Translations under genes and position numbers: made by a program
The notes under the pieces: generated by a model
Told to the model about the DNA's origin: nothing
Database searches by the model: none
The model's input: only the letters and a program-made list of their open reading frames with translations
Shown: positions 40,701 through 53,110 of the stretch, piece after piece
Layout of the letters: each line of letters opens with the position of its first letter
Position numbering within the stretch: the first letter of the stretch is position 1
Source: Edolisoma coerulescens
Taxonomy: Eukaryota; Chordata; Aves; Passeriformes; Campephagidae
DNA: 64,000 bases
Assembly: GCA_013397115.1 (NCBI GenBank)
Contig: VWZW01007674.1
Location: 558,001 to 622,000 of the forward strand
Direction of reading: 5' to 3'

Positions 40701-43700
40701 AATAGTGTTGCACAAATGTACAAGACATAGTGGAGAGGAAGACATGGAGGGAGCAATGGTATTTAAACTAACAACTCCATGCTGGCACCAAAACAAATGG
40801 GAATAAACTGGTCACAAGTAGGGCTAGGCTAGGGATTAAAATGCTATTTCCAGCCACCAGAGCAGTGGGTTCTGGAACCCTCCCAAGAGGAGTAATGGGA
40901 ACAAACAGTCCAAGTGGGGATTTAAGACAAGGACTTTTCAGTTTATGAAAGAGATTATCTGACATGGTACCAGAGGACTGGACATGAGACCCAGGAACCC
41001 TCTTTTAAACCTACATTTCCATTAACTGAGCCACTGTGGCCAATTTGGTCTTTGTCTTCTTTGCCTGAAAGTGCCCACACAGGACCCAATTAGTGCCAAC
41101 TAGGATGGCAGCCTTTATGATATTGGTAACAGAACCAGGCTCACCCATATGCTCAGCACAAAAAGCATAGACTCCTGCTTTAACAGGCACTCTAGCCCAA
41201 CCTGACCTTTGATCATAGCACAAAATGCAAGGAAATCATGTTCAAGCCACTCATAGCCCCTTAGGTGCTTTGCCAAGGGACCACTAATGCCGGCATACAA
41301 ACCGTTCTTCCAGCGGTGGGTGCGGAGCTCCCTTCAAAGGTAGTCTGCATCAAACCCCAGGGCTGAGCATCTCCCAGACACTCCAGCCTCTAAGAACTCA
41401 CTAGTCTTTCACGAAATCCTGTTAGCCAAGTACTCAGAGAACTCTGCACTGTGAGTGCTGCCTTGAACAACCACACAAGAACTACCGGCCAGCTTAACGA
41501 GGCCTTTTGGACAAGCAAAATTAAAACCCAAGGGAGGCAAAATGGCAGAAAGCAAAAGAAATATCCAGGTTTAGCAGAATCTCCTCACACTAAAACTGAA
41601 ATTTTCATGCAGCTTTGGGCCCTATTGTAAAAAGTAGTACTTATAAAGACAAAAGCAATAGGTCAAACTCCTACAGCTCTGAAAATAGATGCATTGGAGG
41701 GAAAAAACCTGACAGGTCCTGATTGATAACCATGCTTGAGGGAAGCTGCTTGAGAAAAACCGCTGCAGCAAAGGCTGCAGGGAGTTACTGCTTCAAAACC
41801 CTGCTGCCACAGAAAAGGCACATGTGGCTGCTAGAGCAGGAGATGGACATGGTTAATTGACTGGGAAAGTTTAGCAGAGATGAAATTAATGCAAAGAGCT
41901 CAGAGCCCAGGCATGCAATTCTGTTACCAAGGGAAGGAACCATTCGGCTGGAATTGCAATCCATTTTCAGGTCAGAGCCTTTCCCAAAGGCAGAGTGCTC
42001 ACCCCTCATCTGTTCCTCTTCTTCTGTTCTGAGGAGTGCATGGAGGAGAAGGTAGCTGGAAACAGCAGCCTGGGAAATATATTGTCCTTTGAGAGCCAGC
42101 CATGTTTCAACTTTGCATGGTGAGTGTGTTTTGCAGTGAGGAATTCAGAAGATGTGTCAGGAGACAGCCTCTTCTAACCCTAGAATTTCGTGGATAAGTT
42201 AGTTGTGGAAACAAAACTAGAAAGGTAATAAGAGGGGAGAAGGGAATTTGCTTTCAGATCCACTCAGCAGAATGAGTACCTGAACCAGATATGTTTGCAA
42301 TCTGGTCAGATGAGAATGCCAAGAGTTAGTTACTGTGGAATCACAGCAACAACACAAAAATATATATTCAAACAATTATTTTTCTAAAGTAAAGCTGACT
42401 GCAGAAGAAGATAGGAAAGATACAAACACAAACCACAGACCAGATGACACAGATGATCTTACGCAGTGATGTGCTGACAACATTTTGATAAGTAGCACCC
42501 ACGACTGTATTCCTTTCAGCTGGTGTCTCATTTTCCTCAGTGAGGGAGGACTATATCTGGGAACTTCTTAATTTCCTCTGCCATTTTAATGAAGGGGCTT
42601 TAAATACACATATTTACAAGTAGCCACATAGAACTGTTCTCATACCAATGACTCTGAAATTGTACTGAACAGACTGTTGCACAGCATTTCTGTTTTGAAA
42701 TGCAAGAGTACTTGCCCCTTTGCTCATTTCCATGGTAAAGGCTTTGCATCTCAAAAATGCCTTTATCAGCTCCGGGCATAAATCACTGCCATTAAAGATA
42801 GTTTAACAATAATTTCTGGTGAACTTTTTCCATCAGAACCAGGCAGACAGTCTTAGCTCACTTTTCCACTCCTCAGTTTGGTCATGAAAGTGCTACCAAG
42901 GAAGGATTCCCACTCACCTTCAACACATCACTCTAATACTAATGCTCAACACCAAAAGCAAAGCGATCTTGAGTCAATGGTTGATGGTGGGACTCGTGTG
43001 ACCATCACTAAGTCAGACAGTGCATGCCATTCTTCCCGCAGAAGAATGGAGGAAATTACACCACAAAAGGGACTATGATGCTTAATTAAAGCATGATTAT
43101 AAAGCATTTTTCTGGCACGGAAGTGGTACATACTCTACATTACAAATAACATACTTTTTCTAATTATTTCATGCTGGAATCCCCTGAAATCCTCATTGTA
43201 GGATATGTAAAGAGGAAATTGCAGGTGGGAGAAATTTTATATAGCTGCTTTCTGCTCAGTTTGAAGAAATCTCACTTGGTAGACCTACTCACAGTAGGCC
43301 AAGGTAGACTTTTGCAGGTAAAGAGAGACTCTCCTTTAGAACTGTATTCATACATAAGTTAACTACATTTTAGCAACATTCAGGCTAGTCAGGCTGAGTA
43401 GAGAAGTCACTGGAGTTAAACTGGACTGTGACAATAAGTTCATTACTTACCTATGTCATACAACAAGTCAGGGGGCAGATTTAATTTAGTAGGCGCTTGT
43501 CTGCCATGCTGCAACCACAAAATAAAGCTACCTCTCCCTGTGTGTAGAGGCAAGTCACTGAAAAGAGTCTTGCTCCAAGACAGCCCCAAAATGGATCACT
43601 TCATACTCCCCATCCATGCATCACCTCATAATCCCCATCCTCCTCCAAAACACTCAGGTAGATCATAGAGAGTAAACTCTTCCAGTCCAGAAGCCATTAA

Positions 43701-46700
43701 AGACTCTCCTCCTCATCCTGTATGAGGGACCTGAAACAAACCTTTCATTTTGGGAAATGACTCAGGAAGAGCACATGAGGAAGCAGAGCAACAAACAACA
43801 CGACACGTAAGGTGGATATAAATCCAGATAAAGTATTATAATCATTAAAGGGTTGCTGCTCCCTGAAGGTTGGCAAAACGAAGAGAGTTAATTAAAAGCA
43901 ATCTCCACACAGTGCTGAGCCAGCCTGCCCTGATAAATCAGCAGGCAGGACTGCGCTCATAGAGGTCAGTGGGGGAAAGAGGTTGGGAGGCAGAGGAAAG
44001 CAAGGAGAAGATAAAACATTTAGCTGAGACTACTGAAAAAAACAAATTGGATCTGGTGACAGAAAATGGAGAAGAGTTTTCCACGTATTTCCCCCAACGA
44101 CACTATTTTGTTGGATTTCAACCTCGGGAATGCCTGTTTGCCACCAACATAACACCATAATCTGACTGAGTTCCCATTCATTCGTATCAGCACAGGAGGA
44201 GAGAGAAGCGAGAAGCCTTTGGGGCCCCATCCTGCCTGGGGAGGTATTAACATCGCTTTCATCTGCATGCCATTAGATCACTGAAGGGTAACATCACCAA
44301 TGTTAACAGAAACATCAGTTTTGAAGAAGCGCATCCTAAAAATTAAAGGATCAGTCAGATACGATGAAGCAGTAGAAGTTCCCATCACCAGCCCTCACCC
44401 ATGACATCTCACACACCTCTTAACTTGTACTCCCCCAGCTATAAAAGGTACTAATCTCTGATTTAAAACTGTGATCCTGATTTAATCCACATTTCCCATC
44501 AATAGGTATATGTTAATGAACTGAAAACTTCGAGAATAAACAATCCATAGAAAACACAAAAACCTACAGTCTTCAAAGCAGCTCTTAGTAGCTCAGAAAA
44601 AAAAGGCAAAAGCAATCAGGGTAAGCTTGTAGATACAAGTGGGTTCATGATATGATTTCTGATATTGGACACTGGGTAGTGATTTTTCTGAACACTCAGG
44701 AGAGCAGCCTTACACACTATACCCGCCAAAGGAGTTTAACAGTAAAATAGCTTTATGAACCACTGTTTCCATTATTCCTTATTCAAACTGCACAGGCCTT
44801 AAAGTAATCATAAACATAAAATATATTTGTCCCCATCATTTTACTAAACACAGTCTTTCAAGAAACAATATTGAGACCAAAATACTTGAATAGTCACAAA
44901 TCCATGGATTACTTTTTTCCAAACTGTTCTTGAAATGGAAGTGGAACGAAAATATAGACACTACTTTTCCCTCAAAGAAATAATACTAACTTTGTGTCTC
45001 CACAATAAGTTTCTTTTTCACATTGTTCACTGGATAGTGAATTATCTGGGCTAGAACTCCAGCCATTCTGATTTTTCTCCCAACTCTGTGACTAGTCATG
45101 TTAGGTTGTAGATCCATAGGAATTCTAGAAACTCTGAAGTTCCTAGAACCAGACCAAAAACTTCACAGTCCTGCGACTGTGGAACAAAGCACCGAACTGG
45201 TGTTCACTTACTCTTCCAAAACATGAAAAGCCCCCAAAACATTTTCAAGAGGGAATTTTGTTCCAACAGCCATAATCTACCTTCCTGTGGCTCTCATGAA
45301 GCCAACTCAAAGCATAAAAGCAGCATAAGCACTGTACTTTGCATTTTGGCAGAAGTAGCATGCCCGCATCTGATCACATCAAATCAGCCCTGCCAGATGA
45401 TGCGGTAGGGCAGGCTGGAATTAACCAACTCGGGGCATGGCCTTACTTCACTGCTCTGCACCTGATTTTCTTTGCACCGTCCAACCTATTTAGATTTCTG
45501 AGAACTAAAAGGCAGAAAGCATTAAACCATGTGTTGGTAGAAAATTTAGCACCATGTCTTAAAAAAGGCTTTGTATCTTTTATCACAAGCAGGAATCTGA
45601 GAAAAAACAGGGGGAGAAACTATAAGTTACAGGGAGTTCCTTTCTTTTGCATACTAAAATTTCATATATGTTACAGTTGGAATTTTATATTCATTCATGA
45701 AAATTATCAGAAAGCAAATAGAGAGTATCAGACTAATAGAACTCATGGTTTTGTGTGAATGGAGAGATGATCTTCAGGTTGGATCAGTTCTGTCACAACA
45801 GACTGTGACATTAAATATCACTTCCAACCTTTCTCCCCAGAAGAACACTGATGTAGTCAGTGTCCCCATCAACACCTGCGCAGGAGACTCTCTCCCAGCT
45901 ACAGCTCAGCAGAACATGAAATTAATGCATCAGGATTTGGCAAGCACACGCTGCTGATCACGGCCACCTAGTGCACACTCATCAGTACCCGTCCCTACCC
46001 TGCTCTTGCTGCTCCACTGGCTCCCTGTGAAGCCTCCCCTCAGACAAGGCTGGAGTGCCAGTAAAACCTTCCATGCAGCTGGAATCGTAACTCTGACCGC
46101 ACCCGGCTCAGGCAGGTAACCTGAAAACTGAGACACATGCTGACACACTCCTGCTATTCCCACACTGGAGAGGATGGCGGTGTGAGAAGGATATTTGCCA
46201 GCAGCCATTGAGACACTGCATTATTCTTTTCTGAGACATCTGCTGGGAATCTGCGGTTAAAATATGCTCTGCTGGGAAATAAACCATATATAACAATTTA
46301 AAAAAAAAGTATCATGCTTCTAATAATTAAGGCTATTAAAGATAAATAAGGATTTTAAATTTTCAGTATTCAAGCACTCACTTATGATATTTGTGTTATA
46401 TGTCACTCAGTGTAGAGAGTAAAAACACACTGTGAAGTTCTCTTCTTTCCCTTGAAATAAGAAAGAAGAAAAGAAAACCACTTTCTGCTTCTCATGTACT
46501 AGTCCAGCGTATACGGCTTTGTTCCACAAATTGTAGAGAAGTTTTAAAAGAAAGAAAGAAGTACTTCCATCTGAAAATTTTTGTTTTTCAAAACGAAATG
46601 TATTCTAAAAGTATGATTCCATTTAGATTGTGTTGATGAGATAACTTTCCTTTTAAGAAGCAAACCAGTGCAAAAACTGAGACCTGCACTAAGGAAGTGA

Positions 46701-49134
46701 TTAACACTCCTCCGTCTCTGCATCCTGGGCAAAATTGCCAGGCAAAGCCAGAGGAGCAGCACAGTCCTAATGAAGCCCTCAGAACAGGCCCCAAGCAACA
46801 TTGCCTTGGTGCTGCTTGTCTGCACATGGGAGTATGTCACCCCAGACAGGGAAACCTCAGATCAGAGGTTGGTCTCTCCAAGGGAAAAAAACATCAACTC
46901 CCGGAACAGATTCATTCCACTCCTACAAGTCCTCGGGGATAAACAATACAGGAATGGTTCTTGCTCAAGGCAACATCACATACAGACAACACAGTGATGA
47001 GACCAGAATAAACACCAAGATTGTAAAATTGATCTACTGAGCAAAGAAATTCAGCTCTGACATGAAAGACAAATCAGAGTGAGAAAATTCCAGATTCGGC
47101 AAATTACAATCCTAAAAGAAGGTTTCTTCGCAGCCAGTGGGGGCTTTGGAGTGCCTCATTTCAGGACAGCAGAGGTACAGCCAACTGTCGTAAGCTGCGG
47201 AAGACAGATATACAAGATGGACAAAGTCTGCTCTTGAGAGCAACCTTCAAATATCACGCTTCCAGTTTTAGGAAAGCAGAGGAAGAAATCAATTTTCATT
47301 AGGCTCCACAAAGGACAAGCCACATTACCTTCCCCATGACTCAGACTGACACAGATCCCCACTTTGCTTTGTGTACCTGACTTCTGTGTATAGTATTCCC
47401 ACTCGGACACTGTGAATCCTATCTAATGGGTATCATGCATCCATCCCATTGGACATGTGCTTACCTTGAAATTATAACATCCTCCAAAAAATCATACCTT
47501 TGGGCCTGAGTAGCACAACCCAGACAGTTCAATATTGTTTTCACACACCACAAATAATATGTTTTAAAAACTTTTTCTTCAGTGGCAATTTTGAGATACA
47601 ACCTCCATCCATCCACACAACTAGACAGGCTGTGAAAGACTGAAAGACCAACAAAACAAAATTACAAAAGCACTGCAACAACTAATCATGCATAAGTGAC
47701 TAGTGGAACCAGACATAACACTGTAGCAAGCAACATGCCATTTATCAGAACCTTTCATATTCAAAACCAGTGTATCTTCAGGTCTTCTTAACTCGCCTTC
47801 TCTGCCTTCCAATGACTTTGATTTTACGCTTATATTTCCCTGTGTGAACACAGTAACATTCATCCCCTGTTTTCTCTGAAAGCAGCTGCTGAGATATTAG
47901 AAATTACGGTTCTCATGTGGACAACAGTTTTGATTTGAAGTGTGTCACACTAGGGCTCATTTATGGTTTTGAGTAACATCAGAGCCACACTGGAATTGCT
48001 GTAGAGATTTTGGTACATGGTTTAATGTGCCCAACAAACCCTCTTCTGTCAAGTGGAAGAAAATTCCCTTCTGCAAGGCCACATTAAAATCACCTCCACA
48101 TCACTTGTAAACACTGAACTGGCAACCTAACTGTCTGTCTGTTTTATTGCTTCCACCTGCTGAAAGCAGCACTGCACATTATACTTTCACTTTACTATTA
48201 AAAATCAGCAACCAGATGCTTATGCAACAACATCCAAAAAAAAAAAAAAAATCAGTCTTCATCAGCACTTAATCAGTACATAAGGCTGTTTCAGGGATGT
48301 GTAATGGGATACAGGACCTTCCCAGTTAAGAGTCCCCAGCCTGAGTTCAAGCCAGAATAATCACTAATGAAGTACTCTTGCCATACAAGACCCCAAGACC
48401 CACACTGGTCTCTTGCCAATGTGAAACAGGGATGCGAACATAGACCAGTTCTTCACAGGTGTCTCATGACACAAAATTCATCATCTCATGGAAGGTCATT
48501 TGGCAGCCCAGAGGTCGGAGTTGGCTGTCAAGGCAATTTTATCTGAGAAGGTACAGCAATTGAAAACCCAACTGCTGCTGTGTGTTTGCAGTGGGAATGC
48601 AGAGACAGAACAGGCCTGGTGGATCAGCTCTAGCACTGTGCACAAAAATCTGTGATGAGCTGTTCCCCAAACACCTGGCAGAGAATAAGTGTCCCCAAGC
48701 ACGTCAAACTTATCCAACAATGCAGTCAGCACATAAGTGAGCTAGCCTACAGCTGAGCCTGAGTTAGCTTCTTTTGTCCCAGAGGCTGTCCTGGGCAAAA
48801 CGGAAAGAACCAGTACTGCTGAACTACTGGAAGGCAACAGCCCCTCTGCTGAGTGTCCACGCAGAGTGCTACATGGCATGAGGTATCTCATATGCTGAAA
48901 TGGCAACAACCCAGCCTATGTTCCACTCAGTGTGTTTAATTGACAACCAGAAATAAAAGTCATTTGTGGGAATAAAGACAGAGAAGGGGTGGGAGGAAAC
49001 CAGCTCTGCTTCTAGACAAGACTGCGTAAATTACAAGGTCTTAATTACATTAAATGCATTATGGTACCATATGCACATCACTAATAAGGCAGAGATGGAG
49101 GAAATGGGACTAAATGCTAAAACTGGAAGTTGAA
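34746..49134. other. Intronic DNA, no recognised gene
   Basis: About 14 kb with no exon, RNA gene or well-preserved transposon recognised. Two overlapping minus-strand frames at 41011-41300 were inspected and match nothing known to me. A 16-base A run lies at 48236-48251. The stretch is notable for how few interspersed repeats it contains. Confidence 0.5.
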
Positions 49135-49285
49135 TGCCTGCATTCTAGACTTCATCTTTTAGAGACATTCTGAACCACTTTGTCCTAGTTTAGCCGTCCA
49201 TAAAACAAAGGCAATAATCCTTTCTTCACAGCGGCGTTGAGAGGTTTAATTAATTAATGTTTACAAAGTCCATTGAGATTTCTGA
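49135..49285 (-). mobile_element. Ancient MIR/L2-related relic
   Basis: The order ctttgtcctagtttagccgt ccataaaacaaaggcaataatcc, then cacagcggcgttgagaggtt taattaattaatgtttac, then aaagtccattgagattt parallels the old amniote SINE tail: cctcagtttccccatctgta, aaatggggataat, the cacaggggtgttgtgaggat block, and gtaaagcgctttgagat. It is a minus-strand copy, highly diverged. The taattaattaat core here is thus explained by the repeat rather than being a selected homeodomain site. Confidence 0.65.
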
Positions 49286-50389
49286 CTGACATTTGAAGTA
49301 ATTCAGAATACTTTTTAAAGGCATTTGTTTCTTCTACTGCACTACTCAAATGTCTTCATATTAAAATATCCAAAGGAGAAGAAGATGGAAACAAAAAATA
49401 TGGAGATATGTACACAAACTAGTGGGGAAAAACACCACCAACAACATATTCAGCACTTCAACTCCACTGCTGTCCCATCAAAGCTGTCAGAATACTGCCA
49501 TTTCTACAGATGAAGAAGCATGTGCTTGTCCAAACACCTGGCACCTTTACCTTGCAGATCTGTTAAACTTGATCTCAGATATTTTTGTCTGTAGCACCAT
49601 GTTGGTAAACAACAAGCTAATAAACGGCAGAAATAACAGGCAGTCATGTCAGGTTGATTGGCTCACTGGAGGAAGTGAAGGGGAGAAGAGCAAAGGGATG
49701 AAAGCACCAAAAGAGGAGCAGAAAGTGATAAGAGAGTGCTGGACAGAGAAAGAGGCAAGTTGAGTAAGGATAATAAGGGACTCCACGCACTGAGCTATTC
49801 TATGAAATGCATTCCCTCAGATGCTCAGGTACTGGAAGACATTATTCAGAGAGACTAGTCTAGCATGAACAAGGCCACATGTGTGTCCAAGTGCCAGAGA
49901 CAAACTGAATATTGGACACTCCTAAACGCATAAGCACACACAAGGAGCTGCTTGATACCTGAGCTGGGATTTCTCAGTCCCTACATTGTCCCCCATCTCG
50001 GAGCAAAACCTTTGTGCGGCCGGTTTCTGTAGGGGGCGTTTGTGGGTTCTGAGATACAATCAAAACGCAGACAGAGGAAATGCAAATGTCATTCAGCTCC
50101 CGTTCATTGTCAGGAAGGACACATGAGGATAAAACACTGTGCACTGCATCCCTCCCCTATTATGTGTCCTACTGCTTTTGTCCTAATTTATCCCATGCAT
50201 AATTTATTTACATGTGTATTGTTTCCCGATCAGCAACTTTAAAGAATAAGTGAAAATTATAAAATGTTTTATTAAACAAGTTGTCAACAAAATTGCAGAT
50301 GGTGTCAGGCAGCCAGTACCAATTCTGCTTCCTCCACATAGCCTTAGTACTTAAGGCACACAGAGAAAAGCGAACCCAGCACTTGATGT
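49286..50389. other. Intronic DNA between a SINE relic and the CpG island
   Basis: No exon, RNA gene or repeat recognised. Base composition shifts to GC-rich at about 50390. Confidence 0.5.
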
Positions 50390-51209
50390 CTATTGTTTCC
50401 TCCTCTCACACCCCCCAGGGGCGAGGGGAGGAGAAGGGAGCTAATTATAAACGGCCTCATCCTGTCCTCCCCGACTTTAGCAGCAGCGGGATCGGGCCCC
50501 GATTCATTTCGGCACAAGCAGCCCTTCGGCAGGATCCGCCGCGGCTGCTGGGAACCCCATGCTGCCACGAAGTGCGAGGCGAGGCGGCAGGGTCCCGTCC
50601 GCCGGCGGGGAGGGGGCCGGGGCCGCCAGCCGTACTCCCGTGGCCGTGGCAGCTCCCGGGAGCTCCCCGCCTCCCATCCGCCGTCCCTAGAGGCCACCGA
50701 GCCCGGGCTTCCCCGCTACCGGCAGTAGCCGCGAACGGCGCACACATTCGCGGCTGCTCCGTGCCCAGGTGCGGAGCCGTGCGGTGCGGCCCCGGGGTGC
50801 GCTGCCGGCGCCCGGGCAGCGCCCGCTGGTCGGGAGGGGCACGGGGAGAATTCGCTCTCGCCTGCACAAGCGTCAAACCTGCCNCGGGGGGGGCACGCTG
50901 CCTCTTCCACGCAGTTTTCAGAGCGCGTTCAGTCCCTCGCCACCCACCCACGAGGACACGAGGACTCCTTCGATTAACCCCCTGCAACTGCGCTCCCTTC
51001 TCCCCACGGATTTTTATACCCGAGAGGGCGAGTAAATGAAAGCAAAGGTTTTTCTGCCAGGACGGAGCAGGAGAGCTGATAAACATGTCAGCACCCCTTC
51101 CCAGCTCGAGGCTTTCCTTTCCCTCTGGATCGCAGAGAGACAGCGGCAGAAATCCCTGGAAAAACCTTCAACTGTTTTTCCAACTCCAGCCGGAGAGTCT
51201 CGAGTAGGG

Positions 51210-51245
51210 AAAAAAAAAAAAAAAAANAAAAAAAAAAAAAAAAAA
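51210..51245. repeat. A-tract of about 36 bases containing an assembly N
   Basis: An almost pure A run with an undetermined base at 51227, followed by an A/G-rich tail. On the DPF3 sense strand it is a T-tract about 1 kb inside intron 1. Its length is uncertain because of the N. Confidence 0.95.
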
Positions 51246-52220
51246 GAAAAAGAAGAAGAAAAAACCTCGCAGCCCTAATTTCATCTCACAAAACTCAAAG
51301 GTATAAAAACACCCACTCAGCGCAGCCAGAAAGTGCAAACGAAGCGTCACCGCCAGGTACTCTGCTTCCCTGCTTTACTAGCAAGAGCGCTGCCCCCGTT
51401 AAGCAGGGAAGTCGTTTGAAAAAAGGTTAAGACAGCTCCGCTCCCCACATACGGTGCCAAATCCCACTCTCCCTAATGCCTTCGGGGATTAGCGGCGTGC
51501 GCTGCAGACCACAAGGAAAATAAAGGACGCGATCCAGAAGACGACAACCGGCTCCCGCGGTGCCCGTCAGAAATCAGCCTTATTTCCCGACCAGGAACCC
51601 CGGAATACCTCCGCAGCAGAAGTACCTGCCCTCTCCCTCCTTCCCTCCCTCTCTCGAGCTGGGGTCAGACCCCGTCCGTGCAGCCCTCGGCGGCTTGTGC
51701 CCGCTCTCAAGATGGAAACACAATCAACTCTCTTTGCCACTTTGAAAAGCGAAAGCCTGTCATATGCAAAACAGATCTTCGGACTTCCTGCCCAAAATCA
51801 GCGACCGGCAGTCCCGAGTCATTCATTTCACCCAAGTCTGCTTCCCTCCCTCTCCTCTTCGCTCCCTCTTCTGCACGAGCGCCGAGGCGCACCGGCAGAG
51901 CCCCCGCTGCCCCGCGTTCCGACCGCCCAGCCGAGAAGCGAGGGGGGTCGCTTCGTCAAGATATCCCAACTCCCCAAAGATTTGCGGAGGCAACTCCGAG
52001 CCGCGGTGGGAGCGCGGAGGCANCCTCCTTAATTTCGGCGCGAGCCGCGGGGATGTGTTGCACAAAAAACGAGCGAGTCGCTGGGGCAGAAAGGAGGGCG
52101 GGAGGAGGGACCCGCCGGGAGGCTGCCGGCACCCGGCTCCGGCTGGCAGCCGACGCCGGAAAGGCGCCTTTTTTCATATTTAAACCACGCGGAATATGTA
52201 CATTTTTGATTCCTACTTAC

Positions 52221-52252
52221 GCTTTCAGGGGGTTGTGAATGACAGTCGCCAT
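52221..52252 (-). CDS. DPF3: DPF3 coding exon 1 (N-terminus, partial gene)
   Basis: DPF3 (BAF45C) is a nuclear subunit of the BAF (SWI/SNF) chromatin remodelling complex. Its tandem PHD fingers read acetylated and methylated histone tails, and it is known for roles in heart and skeletal muscle development. Read on the minus strand, the sequence starts at ATG 52252-52250, encodes MATVIHNPLK, and ends with GC, the first two bases of an Ala codon. GTAAGT, a strong splice donor, begins at 52220. The peptide matches the start of vertebrate DPF3, where Ala follows Lys; the paralogues DPF1 and DPF2 start differently (as I recall, MATAIQNPLK and MAAVVENVVK). The start has a good Kozak context (A at -3, G at +4). 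Only 32 coding bases lie here, so the zinc-finger and PHD domains are outside the window. The peptide, phase, donor and CpG promoter all agree. The identification rests on recalled family sequence, not a search. Confidence 0.93.
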
Positions 52253-52380
52253 TTTGCTACAATGTAACAGAATATTGTGTCTCGGAGTTCTAAAGGTTCG
52301 CTCAGGGGAAGCGGCCAGCCAATGGCAGCGCGGCATACCGGCCCGCCGGCCAATGGCGCGGCGGGGGCGGGGCCCGGGCG
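52253..52380 (-). promoter_or_regulatory. DPF3: DPF3 proximal promoter and 5' UTR: tandem CCAAT boxes and GC box
   Basis: Read on the gene's (minus) strand towards the ATG, there is a GC box of the Sp/KLF type (52363-52373), then two inverted CCAAT boxes (ATTGG on the minus strand; 52350-52354 and 52319-52323), then about 66 bases to the start codon. The CCAAT boxes are 31 bp apart, about three helical turns, a spacing often seen for paired NF-Y sites. No TATA box is evident at the usual distance. If CCAAT boxes act at their normal distance, transcription starts roughly between 52255 and 52300 and the 5' UTR is short. The motifs are seen directly; the start site is inferred. Confidence 0.75.
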
Positions 52381-53110
52381 CTGCTAGTTATTAGGGGAGC
52401 TGTCAAAGCCCAGAGGTCACTCCCTCTCCCTGGAACTGGCGGCGAGCAGGTCTTAAAGGGGCAGCGCCGCCGCCGGGGCCGCCGCCGCGCCGGGGGACAC
52501 CCCGGGCTCCAGCGCGGCCGGGGCGGCACTTCCCCGCCGCGCTCCGGCCTCAGCTCGAACGCGCCGCGCCGGGAGAGGGAAAGCCGGGCTCGCTCCTCGA
52601 CCCCTCGCACGGCCGCCGCTGCCCCCCTGTTTCCCAGGCGGCGTGCCCCGCCGGGGGAACGAGCCCGCGCCTCCCGCTCGCTCCGTACGCTGCCCGGCAG
52701 CGTCCTTCCCGCGCTGCTTCCATTTCTCCACAGCCGCGCTCCCCGCCAGGTCTCCGTGAGCCGCCGGTTCTGGCAGCGGCTTCAGGGCAGCGCCGCTCCC
52801 GCTCCCCCTCCCCCAGGAATTTCCCTCTCCCTGTCAGTCATCCCGGCCCGCAGCCCCTGCGCCCTTACATAACGCGCGGCGGCCGGACCGCCCGCCCGGC
52901 CCTACACAGCCGCGCTCCTCTCTCCCACAGAGCAACTTCTGGCGCGCCGGGAGCTGGGCCCCCGTCTCCGTTCGGCACAGGGAGCCGCGGGGGGAAGAGC
53001 CCTGACCCGCGTTTCACCGGACATGCAGCCCTGCGATGAGACAGGAGCCAGAGGCTGGACCCCGGAGCACGGCAGGGAGCACGGCAGAGCCCATTCCTGG
53101 GGAGGCAGCG

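Larger units (their letters stand above)
1..52220 (-). other. DPF3: DPF3 intron 1 (donor end at right, runs off the left edge)
   Basis: Everything left of the exon 1 donor (GTAAGT on the minus strand, starting at 52220) should be first-intron sequence. I looked on the minus strand for the next DPF3 coding exon, which in the family begins with Leu-Gly-Asp-Gln-Phe-Tyr, and did not recognise one, so intron 1 probably exceeds 52 kb. A very long first intron fits the large size of this gene in other vertebrates. Repeats within the intron are listed separately. An undetected small or non-coding exon cannot be ruled out by eye. Confidence 0.8.
50390..53110. promoter_or_regulatory. CpG island at the 5' end of DPF3
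   Basis: A block of about 2.7 kb is sharply richer in G+C and CpG than the AT-rich DNA on both sides. It covers the start of DPF3 intron 1 (left of 52221), exon 1 and the upstream promoter. The densest part is about 52300-52960, with many GC boxes. It also holds a 36-base A-tract (51210-51245, interrupted by an N) and a pyrimidine run at 51629-51655. Long stop-free frames on both strands here follow from GC richness and are not called as genes. Such islands often fire in both directions, so a divergent non-coding transcript is possible but not shown. Confidence 0.9.

Noticed and set aside
41011..41300. Two overlapping minus-strand frames (70 and 61 aa) considered as a retroviral or exon remnant
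   Set aside because: No recognisable motif, no flanking LTR and no splice signals that I could defend.
45000..45110. Possible further MIR-like fragment
   Set aside because: Only scattered short matches with no sustained segment order.
49244..49262. taattaattaat run as a homeodomain enhancer site
   Set aside because: It falls at the matching place in the tail of an ancient SINE relic, which explains it without selection.
50281..51039. 252-aa plus-strand open frame in the CpG island, with a 209-aa frame opposite (50457-51086)
   Set aside because: Arg/Pro/Gly/Ala-rich translations on both strands are what GC-rich DNA gives by chance. There is no recognisable domain, both frames cross an N, and the region is explained as the start of DPF3 intron 1.
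1..52220. DPF3 exon 2 somewhere in the left 52 kb
   Set aside because: I searched by eye on the minus strand for the expected Leu-Gly-Asp-Gln-Phe-Tyr and Trp-Met-Glu-Lys segments. The only partial hit (near 4700) reads Trp-Met-Glu-Val and then diverges.
51678..52238. 186-aa and 139-aa plus-strand frames overlapping DPF3 exon 1
   Set aside because: Low-complexity GC-driven frames with an N inside. They run antisense to the real exon and match no known protein.
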